Positions 17,235-25,172 of a stretch of 34,584 bases of DNA are shown in pieces (position 1 is the stretch's first letter; the number at the start of each line of letters is the position of its first letter). Origin of the DNA: Comamonadaceae bacterium. GTDB lineage: Bacteria > Pseudomonadota > Gammaproteobacteria > Burkholderiales > Burkholderiaceae_C. The stretch lies in NCBI GenBank assembly GCA_947372745.1, contig CANBUY010000025.1:1-34584 (forward strand), read 5' to 3'. The position numbers were made by a program, and so were the translations under genes. Under the pieces are notes generated by a model. It saw only the letters and a program-made list of their open reading frames with translations, ran no database searches and was not told the DNA's origin.

Positions 17235-18000
17235 GAAGTTAATTCCATTACCTGCGTTCGCTGATAACTACATTTGGATGTTGCATGATGAAAGTCGCGC
17301 CTTGGTGGTTGATCCCGGTGATCCTCAGCCCGTTTTTGAGGCGCTGCAACGACTGGGCGTGAAACTGGACGCTATTCTAGTCACGCACCACCACCACGAT
17401 CACACAGGAGGCGTGAAAGCACTCAGGGATGCAACGGGTGCTGCCGTCTTTGGCCCTGCCCGTGAATCAATACCCGAACCTTTGACGCGCCTAAAGCATG
17501 GCGACACGCTGGTGGCGCTGGGCCTGACCTTCAAGGTCATGGATGTGCCAGGCCACACGGCAGGACACATTGCTTTCTTTTGCGAAGACCTGGATGGCTC
17601 GCCCCTGCTTTTTTGTGGCGACACCCTGTTCAGCGGGGGTTGTGGTCGCTTGTTTGAAGGAACACCCGCCCAAATGCTGGCCTCACTGGACAAACTGGCT
17701 GCTCTGCCTGAAGTCACCCGAGTTTGCTGCACGCATGAATACACCTTGAGCAATCTTAAGTTTGCCTTGGCTGTTGACCCCCAAAATGAAGTGCTGCAGC
17801 GCTACATGGAAAGCGCCCAAGTCTTGCGCGACAATGGCCAACCCACGCTGCCAAGTAGCCTTTCGCTGGAGCGTCAAATCAACCCTTTTTTGCGGTCACG
17901 CCAACCTGCCCTGATCCGGGCGGCCCAGTCGTTTGACGCAGAAGCCCACGACGAAGTCAGCACGTTTGCGGCACTTCGCCAGTGGAAAAACCAGTTTTAA
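17233..18000 (+). CDS. gloB: Hydroxyacylglutathione hydrolase (glyoxalase II)
   Basis: Hydrolyses S-lactoylglutathione to D-lactate and glutathione, the second step of methylglyoxal detoxification. It has 255 residues, the normal length. The binuclear metal site of the metallo-beta-lactamase fold is intact: THHHHDHTGG, PGHTAGH, CGDTLFSGGCGRLFEG and CTHEYTLSN. The C-terminal NPFLRS region matches the family's substrate-binding helices. The start codon lies inside the methyltransferase start on the other strand, and a TATAAT is placed so close that a leaderless transcript is likely. Its stop TAA overlaps the ATG of mltD (TAATG), so the two genes are translationally coupled. Confidence 0.96.
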   Translation: MKLIPLPAFADNYIWMLHDESRALVVDPGDPQPVFEALQRLGVKLDAILVTHHHHDHTGGVKALRDATGAAVFGPARESIPEPLTRLKHGDTLVALGLTFKVMDVPGHTAGHIAFFCEDLDGSPLLFCGDTLFSGGCGRLFEGTPAQMLASLDKLAALPEVTRVCCTHEYTLSNLKFALAVDPQNEVLQRYMESAQVLRDNGQPTLPSSLSLERQINPFLRSRQPALIRAAQSFDAEAHDEVSTFAALRQWKNQF

Positions 18001-19532
18001 TGAAAATCATCTCAATTCACTTGTTGGCTGCCCTGCTCTTTTTGACCGGTTGCGCCAGCGTCAGCTTGGAACCCCAGCTAACCCCTCTGTCTCCCCTCGT
18101 AGAAACCAAGCTATCGAAGGCAGCAACGCCAGCACCCGCGCCAAGCGGTGTGGCGTCCTCATACCCCAGTGGCCCCTTAAGTTTGATCGCCAACACACCC
18201 ACTGGCTCACAAATGGTGGCATCTATGACGCCACCGGCCGATTTATGGGAGCGCATCCGCCGGGGCTTTGCCATGCCCGGGCTTGACAACGACTTGGTAC
18301 GTGACCGCGAACAGTGGTACAGCGCCCGGCCGGATTACATCTTTCAGATGACCGAGCGCTCCCGTAAATACATGTTTTACATCGTTGAGGAGCTGGAGCG
18401 TCGCAACATGCCTTCCGAACTCGCCTTGCTGCCTTTTGTGGAGAGCGCCTTCAACCCACAGGCGGTGTCAAGCGCCAAAGCCGCGGGCATGTGGCAATTC
18501 ATGCCCGCCACGGGCAAGACCTTCGATCTGAAACAAAACGTGTTTCGTGACGACCGCCGTGATGTGTTGGCCTCCACACGGGCGGCGCTCGATTACCTGC
18601 AAAAACTTTATGTCATGTTTGGGGACTGGCACTTGGCACTGGCCGCTTACAACTGGGGCGAAGGCAGCGTGGGGCGCGCCATAGCCAAAAATCAACGCGC
18701 AGGGCTTGGTGTAACTTACACCGACCTCACGATGCCGATGGAAACCCGTTTTTACGTGCCCAAACTCATCGCGCTGAAAAACATTGTGGCCACACCGGGC
18801 ACCTTTAATTCCCGTTTGCCACTCATCGAAAATCACCCGTTTTTCCAAACAGTCGATATCAAGCGAGATATAGACGTTGCCCTGGCGGCCAAACTGGCCG
18901 AGGTTTCACTCCCAGATTTCAAAGCGCTCAACCCATCAGCCAGTCGCCCGGTCATTCTTGCGGCAGGCACACCTCAAATATTGCTACCTTGGGACAATGC
19001 GGCCATTTTTCAACGCAATCTCGAGGCTTATACCGGGGGACGATTGGCCAGCTGGACTGTTTGGCTCGCACCCACCACATTGAAGTCAGCAGAGGCGGCC
19101 AAGCGCGTGGGTATGACCGAGGAGGCACTTCGCAGCATCAACAACATTCCGCCACGCGTGCTGATTAAAGCAGGCTCAAGCTTGCTGGTGCCCCGGGCCT
19201 CGCATTTGGAGACAGATGTGGGTCTTCATGTGGCCGACAACGGTCAAATATCCCTAACGCCCGAAATTGTGCTGAAGCGCATCATGGTCAAAGCCGGCAA
19301 AAAAGACACGGTCGCGACCCTGGCTTTGCGCTACAGCGTCAGTGTGGCAAGCCTTGCTGAGTGGAACAAAACCACACCCACAGCCGCATTTAAAGCTGGG
19401 CAAGCCGTTGTTCTGTTTTTGCAAGCACCGCCGCGTGCACTGGCCAAAGCAAAGACGAGCGCCAAACCCAAAAATTCACCACAGCAAGCTAAGGCAAAAA
19501 ACTCAAAAGTGGTGCGCCTCGCGAAGCAATAG
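18000..19532 (+). CDS. mltD: Membrane-bound lytic murein transglycosylase D
   Basis: Lipoprotein of 510 residues that cleaves peptidoglycan glycan strands. I set the start at the ATG overlapping the gloB stop because it gives a clean lipoprotein signal, MKIISIHLLAALLFLTGC, with lipobox LTGC. The SLT domain follows: ALLPFVESAFNPQA (catalytic Glu), SAKAAGMWQFMP and LAAYNWGEGSVGRAI. After it are LysM-type peptidoglycan-binding segments: one weak around TVWLAPTTLKSAEAAKRVG and one clear C-terminal at IMVKAGKKDTVATLALRYSV. The extreme C-terminus is Lys/Ala-rich (AKAKTSAKPKNS), probably a flexible basic tail. gloB-mltD adjacency is conserved in proteobacteria. It ends 11 bp from the convergent ABC permease. 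Confidence 0.94.
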   Translation: MKIISIHLLAALLFLTGCASVSLEPQLTPLSPLVETKLSKAATPAPAPSGVASSYPSGPLSLIANTPTGSQMVASMTPPADLWERIRRGFAMPGLDNDLVRDREQWYSARPDYIFQMTERSRKYMFYIVEELERRNMPSELALLPFVESAFNPQAVSSAKAAGMWQFMPATGKTFDLKQNVFRDDRRDVLASTRAALDYLQKLYVMFGDWHLALAAYNWGEGSVGRAIAKNQRAGLGVTYTDLTMPMETRFYVPKLIALKNIVATPGTFNSRLPLIENHPFFQTVDIKRDIDVALAAKLAEVSLPDFKALNPSASRPVILAAGTPQILLPWDNAAIFQRNLEAYTGGRLASWTVWLAPTTLKSAEAAKRVGMTEEALRSINNIPPRVLIKAGSSLLVPRASHLETDVGLHVADNGQISLTPEIVLKRIMVKAGKKDTVATLALRYSVSVASLAEWNKTTPTAAFKAGQAVVLFLQAPPRALAKAKTSAKPKNSPQQAKAKNSKVVRLAKQ

Positions 19533-19543
19533 AGCGCTTGAGC

Positions 19544-20392
19544 CTAAAGTTTCTCGGTCTCGCCCTGGCGAGGTTGCCACTTCATCAGGTGGCGCTCCAA
19601 GCGTCCCACAAGGCTATCGAGTATCAGTGCACAAAATGTGAGTACCACAATGCCAGCAAAGACGGTATTAACATCAAACGTGCCCTCTGCCTGCAAAATC
19701 AAATAGCCCACGCCGCGCGCAGAACCCAAATACTCACCCACGACGGCACCCACAAAGGCTAGCCCGACCGAGGTGTGCAAACTGGAAAAAACCCAGGCTG
19801 TCGCGCTGGGCAAATAAACCGTTCTAAGCAGTTGGCGTTGGTTGGCACCCAGCATGCGGGCGTTGTTGAGCACCACCGGGCTGACTTCTTTGACCCCTTG
19901 GTAGACATTGAAAAACACGACAAAAAATACCAAGGTGACGGCCAGCGCCACCTTGCTCCAGATACCCAGCCCAAACCACAGCGCAAAGATAGGCGCCAAA
20001 ATGACGCGTGGCATTGAATTGGCGGCCTTGAGGTAGGGCTCCAAAATAGCGCTCGCCAGGGGCGACAGCGCCAACCACAAACCGCACACCAAGCCCAGCA
20101 CGGTGCCAATACCAAAAGCCAGCACCGTCTCCAGCAAGGTCACCCCAAGATGGAGATAAACATCGGCACGACCCGAAATACCTTCCGGGAAAAACAGACT
20201 GGCCCCCAAGCCAAAAGGCATGAACCAAGACCAGATACGTCCCAAGACTTGCACCGGCTCGCCCATAAAGAAAGCAATTTGCTGGTCGCGTGAGGCCAGA
20301 TGCCACACCACCAGAGTCAGCAATAGCACGCCCACTTGCCAGTAGCGCAAGTTGGCATAAGAAGGTTTCAAACGATTTAGAAATTTCAACAT
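19544..20392 (-). CDS. ABC transporter permease (NitT/TauT, SsuC-like)
   Basis: Inner-membrane subunit of an importer, 282 residues from ATG 20392 (MLKFLNRLKPSYANLRYWQ). The frame is open upstream, but that stretch overlaps the ATPase gene. About six TM helices are visible, with the BPD_transp_1 core VVLNNARMLGANQRQLLRTVYLPSATAWVFSSLHTSVGLAFVGAVVGEYLGSA containing the cytoplasmic EAA-like loop that contacts the ATPase. It starts one base after the ATPase stop codon. Third gene of a binding protein-ATPase-permease operon. The substrate cannot be read from the permease; this subfamily moves sulfonates, taurine, nitrate, bicarbonate or thiamine precursors. Confidence 0.92.
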   Translation of the reverse strand: MLKFLNRLKPSYANLRYWQVGVLLLTLVVWHLASRDQQIAFFMGEPVQVLGRIWSWFMPFGLGASLFFPEGISGRADVYLHLGVTLLETVLAFGIGTVLGLVCGLWLALSPLASAILEPYLKAANSMPRVILAPIFALWFGLGIWSKVALAVTLVFFVVFFNVYQGVKEVSPVVLNNARMLGANQRQLLRTVYLPSATAWVFSSLHTSVGLAFVGAVVGEYLGSARGVGYLILQAEGTFDVNTVFAGIVVLTFCALILDSLVGRLERHLMKWQPRQGETEKL

Positions 20393-20393
20393 G

Positions 20394-21209
20394 TCAGGCA
20401 GCCTTGCGAAGTTGCTGGCTGTAGCCTTTGAGCACTTCGTCCCGCAGCACCCCCCAAATTTGGGTATGCAGCTCAATAAACCTTGGCTGGGTTCTGACTT
20501 CAGCCACATGGCGGGGGCGCACCAGATCAATGTCAAACTCGCCCATGGGATGCGTGGCGGGTCCGGCAGACAACACCACCACGCGGTCGCTCATGGCAAT
20601 CGCCTCATCCAGGTCGTGGGTGATGAACAGCACGGCTTTCTTTTTGGCCGCCCACAACTCAAGCACTTCGTCCTCCATCAATTGACGGGTCTGAATGTCG
20701 AGCGCACTGAACGGCTCGTCCATCAAAATGATGTCAGGGTCAAGCGCCAACACTTGCGCCAAGGCCGTGCGTTTGCGCATTCCACCCGACAACTGGTGCG
20801 GGTAGCGGTCGCCAAAGTCCCCCAAGCCCACCCGTTGCAGCCAAACTTGCGCCTGGTCTCGCGCCTCGTCGTCAGGCATTCCTCGGTACTGCAAGCCCAG
20901 CATCACGTTGTGCAGCGCACTGCGCCAGGGCATGAGTGCATCGCTTTGAAACATATAACCGGCGCGGGTATTGATGCCCTTTAACGGCTGACCAAAAACA
21001 AGGACTTCGCCGCTTGAGGGCGACAACAAACCGGCCGCCATATTGAGCAAGGTGGACTTACCGCAGCCCGTCGGCCCCACCACCGACACAAACTCACCCG
21101 CCTTGATGCGCAAGGTCGAATCAGCGACGGCGGTGTAATTTGGGGCGCCCTCCTCTGCGGCCTTGAACACGCAGGAAACATCTAAAAACTCGAGGGCGTA
21201 CTCGGACAT
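20394..21209 (-). CDS. ABC transporter ATP-binding protein (NitT/TauT, SsuB-like)
   Basis: Cytoplasmic ATPase that powers the importer. Start chosen at ATG 21209 (MSEYALEFLDV) because AAGG lies five bases upstream; ATG 21224 and TTG 21233 are in-frame alternatives. Walker A is GPTGCGKST, the Q-loop is in GYMFQSDALMPW, the signature is LSGGMRKRTALAQ, Walker B is DIILMDEPFSALD, and the switch His is in VLFITHDLDEAIAMSD. All catalytic elements are intact. The C-terminus resembles the SsuB/TauB type. Co-transcribed with the binding protein upstream and the permease downstream. Confidence 0.94.
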   Translation of the reverse strand: MSEYALEFLDVSCVFKAAEEGAPNYTAVADSTLRIKAGEFVSVVGPTGCGKSTLLNMAAGLLSPSSGEVLVFGQPLKGINTRAGYMFQSDALMPWRSALHNVMLGLQYRGMPDDEARDQAQVWLQRVGLGDFGDRYPHQLSGGMRKRTALAQVLALDPDIILMDEPFSALDIQTRQLMEDEVLELWAAKKKAVLFITHDLDEAIAMSDRVVVLSAGPATHPMGEFDIDLVRPRHVAEVRTQPRFIELHTQIWGVLRDEVLKGYSQQLRKAA

Positions 21210-21233
21210 TTCAGCCTTAGGCATGACCAGCAA

Positions 21234-22280
21234 TTACGCTTTTAAAAGTACTTTGCTTTTTTTGGCGAACTCGTTGGTATAAGTTTTACCGAGTTCAATT
21301 TTTTCGGGTTTGACACTCGGATCAAAGCTGGTCAGTGCCTTCAGCGCCGTGCGTGGTCCCTCCTCGGGAATGATGCCGTCTGGCGAAATGGCTTCGCGCA
21401 CCTTATTGAACGAGGCCAGATACAAAGCACGATCGCCCAGGAGGTATGACTCTGGAACCGTTTTGATGATGTCGCTGGGGCCGGCCGTTTGCAACCACTT
21501 GAGGCTTCGGACCATGGCATTGGTCAGGGCCTGGACGGTGTTGGGATTTTTTTCAATAAATTCAACAGGCGCATACAAACAGCCAGCAGGCATGGCGCCC
21601 CCAAACACATCCACCGTGCCTTTAAGGGTCCGGGTGTCGGCGATGATCCGGACTTCATTTTTCTGCTCCAGCATGGTCATCACCGGATCAACATTGCACA
21701 TGGCGTCAATTTGCCCAGCCCGAAAAGCCGTCAGGGCGCCTGCTGCCGTTCCCACGCCAATAAAGCTCACGTCAGAGGCTTTGAGACCGGCACGCGAAAG
21801 AATCAGGTTGGCCACCATATTGGTGGATGAACCGGGGGCAGAGATGCCAATTTTCTTGCCTTTCAAGTCAGCCAGTGTTTTGTAATTGGGCATGGCTTTC
21901 GGCGATATACCCATGGAAATAGCCGGTGCGCGCCCTTGCAACACAAACGCCTGAAATTTCTGACCCTTGGATTGCAGATTGATGGTGTGCTCGTAAGCAC
22001 CGGACACAACATCGGCCGAACCTCCGACCACCGCCTGCAGGGCACGCGACCCCCCTGCAAAATCACTGATTTCAACCTCCAGCCCTTCGGCCTTGAAGTA
22101 GCCCAACTGCTCGGCAATGGTGAGCGGCAAATAATAAAAAGCCGCTTTTCCCCCCACCGCAATTGAAACCTTGGACTTTTCAAGTTTTGACTGCGCCCAA
22201 AGCGACGGCAGGGCGAAGGCGGCTACGGACCCGGCGGTGACAGCGCCAAAGGTACGCCGATTAAAAGTTTTTTTGTGCAC
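21234..22280 (-). CDS. ABC transporter substrate-binding protein (NMT1/SsuA-like)
   Basis: Periplasmic ligand-binding subunit, 348 residues, from a GTG start at 22280 with AGG seven bases upstream. The N-terminus has a twin-arginine signal, NRRTFGAVTAGSVAAFALP, with likely cleavage after SLWAQ, so export may use the Tat system. The mature part follows the NMT1/THI5-like fold: YLPLTIAEQLGYFKAEGL, GGSADVVSGAYEH, LADLKGKKIGISAPGSSTN and GQIDAMCNVDPV. This family binds aliphatic sulfonates, taurine, nitrate or pyrimidines, and the ligand is not decided here. It leads the operon. A TATAAC at 22294-22299 (minus) just upstream may be the -10; its -35 is weak. Confidence 0.92.
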   Translation of the reverse strand: MHKKTFNRRTFGAVTAGSVAAFALPSLWAQSKLEKSKVSIAVGGKAAFYYLPLTIAEQLGYFKAEGLEVEISDFAGGSRALQAVVGGSADVVSGAYEHTINLQSKGQKFQAFVLQGRAPAISMGISPKAMPNYKTLADLKGKKIGISAPGSSTNMVANLILSRAGLKASDVSFIGVGTAAGALTAFRAGQIDAMCNVDPVMTMLEQKNEVRIIADTRTLKGTVDVFGGAMPAGCLYAPVEFIEKNPNTVQALTNAMVRSLKWLQTAGPSDIIKTVPESYLLGDRALYLASFNKVREAISPDGIIPEEGPRTALKALTSFDPSVKPEKIELGKTYTNEFAKKSKVLLKA

Positions 22281-22376
22281 GATGAAGCCTAAAGTTATAG
22301 TTTTTAAAACCTTAGCTTAAAGGAATCTATGCTCATTGCACATCGGGATCATCCCCGAGGGGGTTTGTACCTAGGA

Positions 22377-24122
22377 TCAGTCACAGTTTGAGACAAAAGC
22401 CTCAAAAGCCAAAGCAGGCAGTGGCTTGCTGAAAAAATAGCCTTGAAAGGCGTGGCAGCCAATTTGCGTCAAAAACTCTTTTTGCTCCAAGGTTTCGACC
22501 CCTTCTGCCAGCACCTCCAGGCCAAGCGATTTCCCAAGCGTCACTATGGTGCGGGTAATGGCTGCATCGTTTTCATTGGTCAGCACACTCTGAACAAATG
22601 ACTGGTCAATTTTTAGCTGATTCAGCGACAAGCGACGCAGGTAATTAAGCGATGAATAACCCGTACCAAAGTCATCCAGCGACAAACCAATGCCATACGA
22701 TTTAAGAGCCGTCATTTTGGCATTCACACCTTTCAGATCGTGAATCAACGTGCCTTCCGTCAACTCCAACTTTAGGAGATCCGGCCGGGCACCCGTGCGC
22801 TGCAGGCATGCCATCACGCTTTCCACAAAATCAGGCAGTTGAAACTGCTTAGGGCTGACATTGATGGACAGAGTCAAATGCGACAAGGCCGGCAGAGTCG
22901 ACCAGTGGACCAGCGTTTGACAAGCTGCTTCAAGCACCCAGTGACCCAATGACTTAGTCAGGCCAATTTGCTCGACCAGAGGGATAAAAACGGTGGGCGA
23001 TACTTGCCCCCGTCCTGGGCAGTCCCAGCGCAGCAAGGCCTCTGCACCGACCAAACCACGCACCGTATCGAACTGAGGCTGGTAGTGCAAGGTAAATTGC
23101 TCTTGGGCCAGCGCTTGACGCAACTCGCCCCCCAGCCACGACCGTTCATCCACCATCACTTGCATGCCAGCGTCAAAAAATCGAAAAGTGTTGCGCCCTG
23201 CTTTTTTGGCTTGATACATCGCCAAATCAGACTGCTTAAAAAGCGCATCCATCGGGAAGGCGGCGTTGTTGAACAACGCGATGCCCAAACTGGCTGTTAA
23301 ATGGTAGGACTCGCCCTCAACATTGAAGTTTTGGCTCAAACGGTTAAGTATTTTCCGTGCCACGGTTTCGGCGTTGCTGGCTGCTTCGGCGGCATCGTTA
23401 CCCACGCTTTGAATCAGGACGACAAATTCATCGCCCCCCAGTCGGGCCACGGTATCCACATCGCGCACGCACGCCGTCAGTCGTTTCGCCACTTCCACCA
23501 GTAAGGCATCGCCTTGAGCGTGTCCAAAGGTGTCATTCATGGATTTGAAATCATCCAGATCGAGCACCAACAAGCCGCAGTAGACAGGTTGCCGGGCACA
23601 CGCAGCCAGTGTCTGCTTAAACCGGTCAGCGAGCAGACGGCGATTGGCCAACCCAGTCAAAGCATCATGGTGCGCCAATTGCTCTACCAGCGCCTGCGCC
23701 TTCTTTTTTTCGGTAATGTCACGCTGTATGCCAATGTAGTTGACACACAGACCCGCAGCATTGGTCACCGGCACGATGTCCAGATCAATCCAAAATTCTT
23801 TACCTTCAACCGTGTAATTGATCAACTCCACACGCACCGGTTGGCCTATTCTTAGGGCCTGCGTCATAAGCGCCAGTTCAGCTGCTTGCGTGTTCTTACC
23901 CTGTAAAAATCGGGGAGATTGTCCTATGGCGTGTGCACGGGCAAAGCCAGTCACCCGCTCGAAAGCGTCGTTGACATACACAATACGCGGACCACCCGTC
24001 TCAGCAGATCCAGCATCCGTGATGAGTACCACGACATTGAGTTGGGCCATACACGCACTCAACAACTCAAGCTGTAGCGCATGAGGTGACGCGAGTTGAA
24101 TGCCTGTATTTTGTTGAATCAT
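22377..24122 (-). CDS. PAS-GGDEF-EAL cyclic di-GMP turnover protein
   Basis: 581 residues, no TM segment, so cytoplasmic. Residues about 24-140 form a PAS domain ending IGIQRDITEKK; its GQSPRFLQGKN is like the LOV core (GxNCRFLQ), but Pro replaces the flavin-binding Cys. The GGDEF domain (about 150-315) has intact LGGDEF and, five residues before it, the inhibitory-site RDVD. The EAL domain (about 325-575) has AEALLRW, INVSPKQF, LELTEG, DDFGTGYSS, LKIDQSFV, LAEGVET and FQGYFFSKP, so the phosphodiesterase should be active. Both activities look intact and the PAS probably selects between them. It starts 29 bp after recR and may be transcribed with the dnaX operon. Confidence 0.95.
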   Translation of the reverse strand: MIQQNTGIQLASPHALQLELLSACMAQLNVVVLITDAGSAETGGPRIVYVNDAFERVTGFARAHAIGQSPRFLQGKNTQAAELALMTQALRIGQPVRVELINYTVEGKEFWIDLDIVPVTNAAGLCVNYIGIQRDITEKKKAQALVEQLAHHDALTGLANRRLLADRFKQTLAACARQPVYCGLLVLDLDDFKSMNDTFGHAQGDALLVEVAKRLTACVRDVDTVARLGGDEFVVLIQSVGNDAAEAASNAETVARKILNRLSQNFNVEGESYHLTASLGIALFNNAAFPMDALFKQSDLAMYQAKKAGRNTFRFFDAGMQVMVDERSWLGGELRQALAQEQFTLHYQPQFDTVRGLVGAEALLRWDCPGRGQVSPTVFIPLVEQIGLTKSLGHWVLEAACQTLVHWSTLPALSHLTLSINVSPKQFQLPDFVESVMACLQRTGARPDLLKLELTEGTLIHDLKGVNAKMTALKSYGIGLSLDDFGTGYSSLNYLRRLSLNQLKIDQSFVQSVLTNENDAAITRTIVTLGKSLGLEVLAEGVETLEQKEFLTQIGCHAFQGYFFSKPLPALAFEAFVSNCD

Positions 24123-24151
24123 TCCAATTAAACGTGTAGAGCGGATTGAGT

Positions 24152-24742
24152 TTAACGGCGATCCACCAATGCGTGGGCAATAGTTCCCAAGTCAACATAT
24201 TCCAGCTCACTCCCCACAGGTACCCCACGCGCCAAACGCGTCAACTGAAGCCCGCGGGCTTTCAAACCTTCGCTGATCACATGCGCAGTAGCCTCGCCCT
24301 CGGCGGTGAAATTGGTCGCCAATATCACCTCTTGCACAAGCCCGTCACAGGCGCGGTCGAATAGTTTTTTAAGGCCAATATCTTTGGGCCCAATGCCGTC
24401 CAGTGGGTTGAGCTTGCCCATCAGGACAAAGTACAGCCCTTTGTAGGCACCCGTTCGCTCAATGGCCGACTGGTCCGCAGGCGTTTCCACCACACACAAT
24501 TTTGAAGCGTCGCGGCGGTCGTCAAGGCACACCGCGCAAACCGCATCCTGCGTAAAGGTGTGGCAGCGCTCGCAATGGCGCACGCTGTCTGCCGCTACTT
24601 TGAGCGCATGTGACAAGGCCAATGCACCCGGTCGGTCATGCTGAAGCAAATGAAAGGCCATGCGAGAGGCTGACTTAACGCCAACCCCTGGCAAACGACG
24701 CAGTGCCTGAATTAAAACCTCAATCGAGGTGTTATCGGCCAT
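24152..24742 (-). CDS. recR: Recombination protein RecR
   Basis: With RecF/RecO, loads RecA at gaps. It has 196 residues, the normal size. Visible features are the helix-hairpin-helix at the N-terminus ([20 protein letters not shown]), the Cys4 zinc finger ([16 protein letters not shown]) and the Toprim domain ([17 protein letters not shown]...[16 protein letters not shown] and [15 protein letters not shown]), ending with [19 protein letters not shown]. It lies 45 bp after ybaB in the conserved dnaX-ybaB-recR operon. Confidence 0.97.
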   Translation of the reverse strand: MADNTSIEVLIQALRRLPGVGVKSASRMAFHLLQHDRPGALALSHALKVAADSVRHCERCHTFTQDAVCAVCLDDRRDASKLCVVETPADQSAIERTGAYKGLYFVLMGKLNPLDGIGPKDIGLKKLFDRACDGLVQEVILATNFTAEGEATAHVISEGLKARGLQLTRLARGVPVGSELEYVDLGTIAHALVDRR

Positions 24743-24787
24743 GTTTAAAGCCCGAACCCAAGACAGGGCCGCATTGGCAAGTCACCC

Positions 24788-25120
24788 TCAAAAGGGAAAC
24801 TTCATGCCACCCGGCAAGCTCGGCATGCCGGCGGTGAGCTTGCCCATTTTTTCAGCCGACGTTTCTTCCGCTTTACGCACTGCGGCGTTAAAAGCAGCGG
24901 CCACCAGGTCTTCAAGCATGTCTTTGTCTTCAGCCAGCAAGCTGGGGTCGATGGTGATGCGCTTGACATCGTGTTTGCAGGTCATGGTGACCTTGACCAA
25001 ACCAGCCCCTGACTCACCAGTGACTTCAACAAAGCCCAGTTCATCCTGGGCTTTTTTCATGTTGTCTTGCATCGTCTGCGCCTGCTTCATGAGGCCGGCG
25101 AGTTGTCCTTTGTTGAACAT
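24788..25120 (-). CDS. ybaB: YbaB/EbfC family nucleoid-associated protein
   Basis: Small DNA-binding protein that binds DNA as a dimer. I chose ATG 25120 ([20 protein letters not shown]), which has AAGGA upstream; an open frame continues upstream but without homology to the family. The 110-residue length is typical. It shows an N-terminal helix with heptad pattern, then [32 protein letters not shown], and a C-terminal acidic helix [24 protein letters not shown] Gly/Pro/Met-rich tail ([16 protein letters not shown]) is usual for the family. It lies between dnaX and recR as in most proteobacteria. Confidence 0.95.
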   Translation of the reverse strand: MFNKGQLAGLMKQAQTMQDNMKKAQDELGFVEVTGESGAGLVKVTMTCKHDVKRITIDPSLLAEDKDMLEDLVAAAFNAAVRKAEETSAEKMGKLTAGMPSLPGGMKFPF

Positions 25121-25172
25121 GTGATTTCCTTGTATTGAAGATAAAAATAGGCGGGCTCGCAACGACGGCGAC

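Noticed and set aside
20391-20984. 197-codon plus-strand frame over the ABC ATPase
   Set aside because: The opposite strand has all ABC ATPase motifs; this frame has none and no ribosome-binding site.
22281-22376. Riboswitch (TPP) upstream of the NMT1-like binding protein
   Set aside because: Only about 96 bp, without the conserved TPP helices or CUGAGA-type motif on the minus strand.
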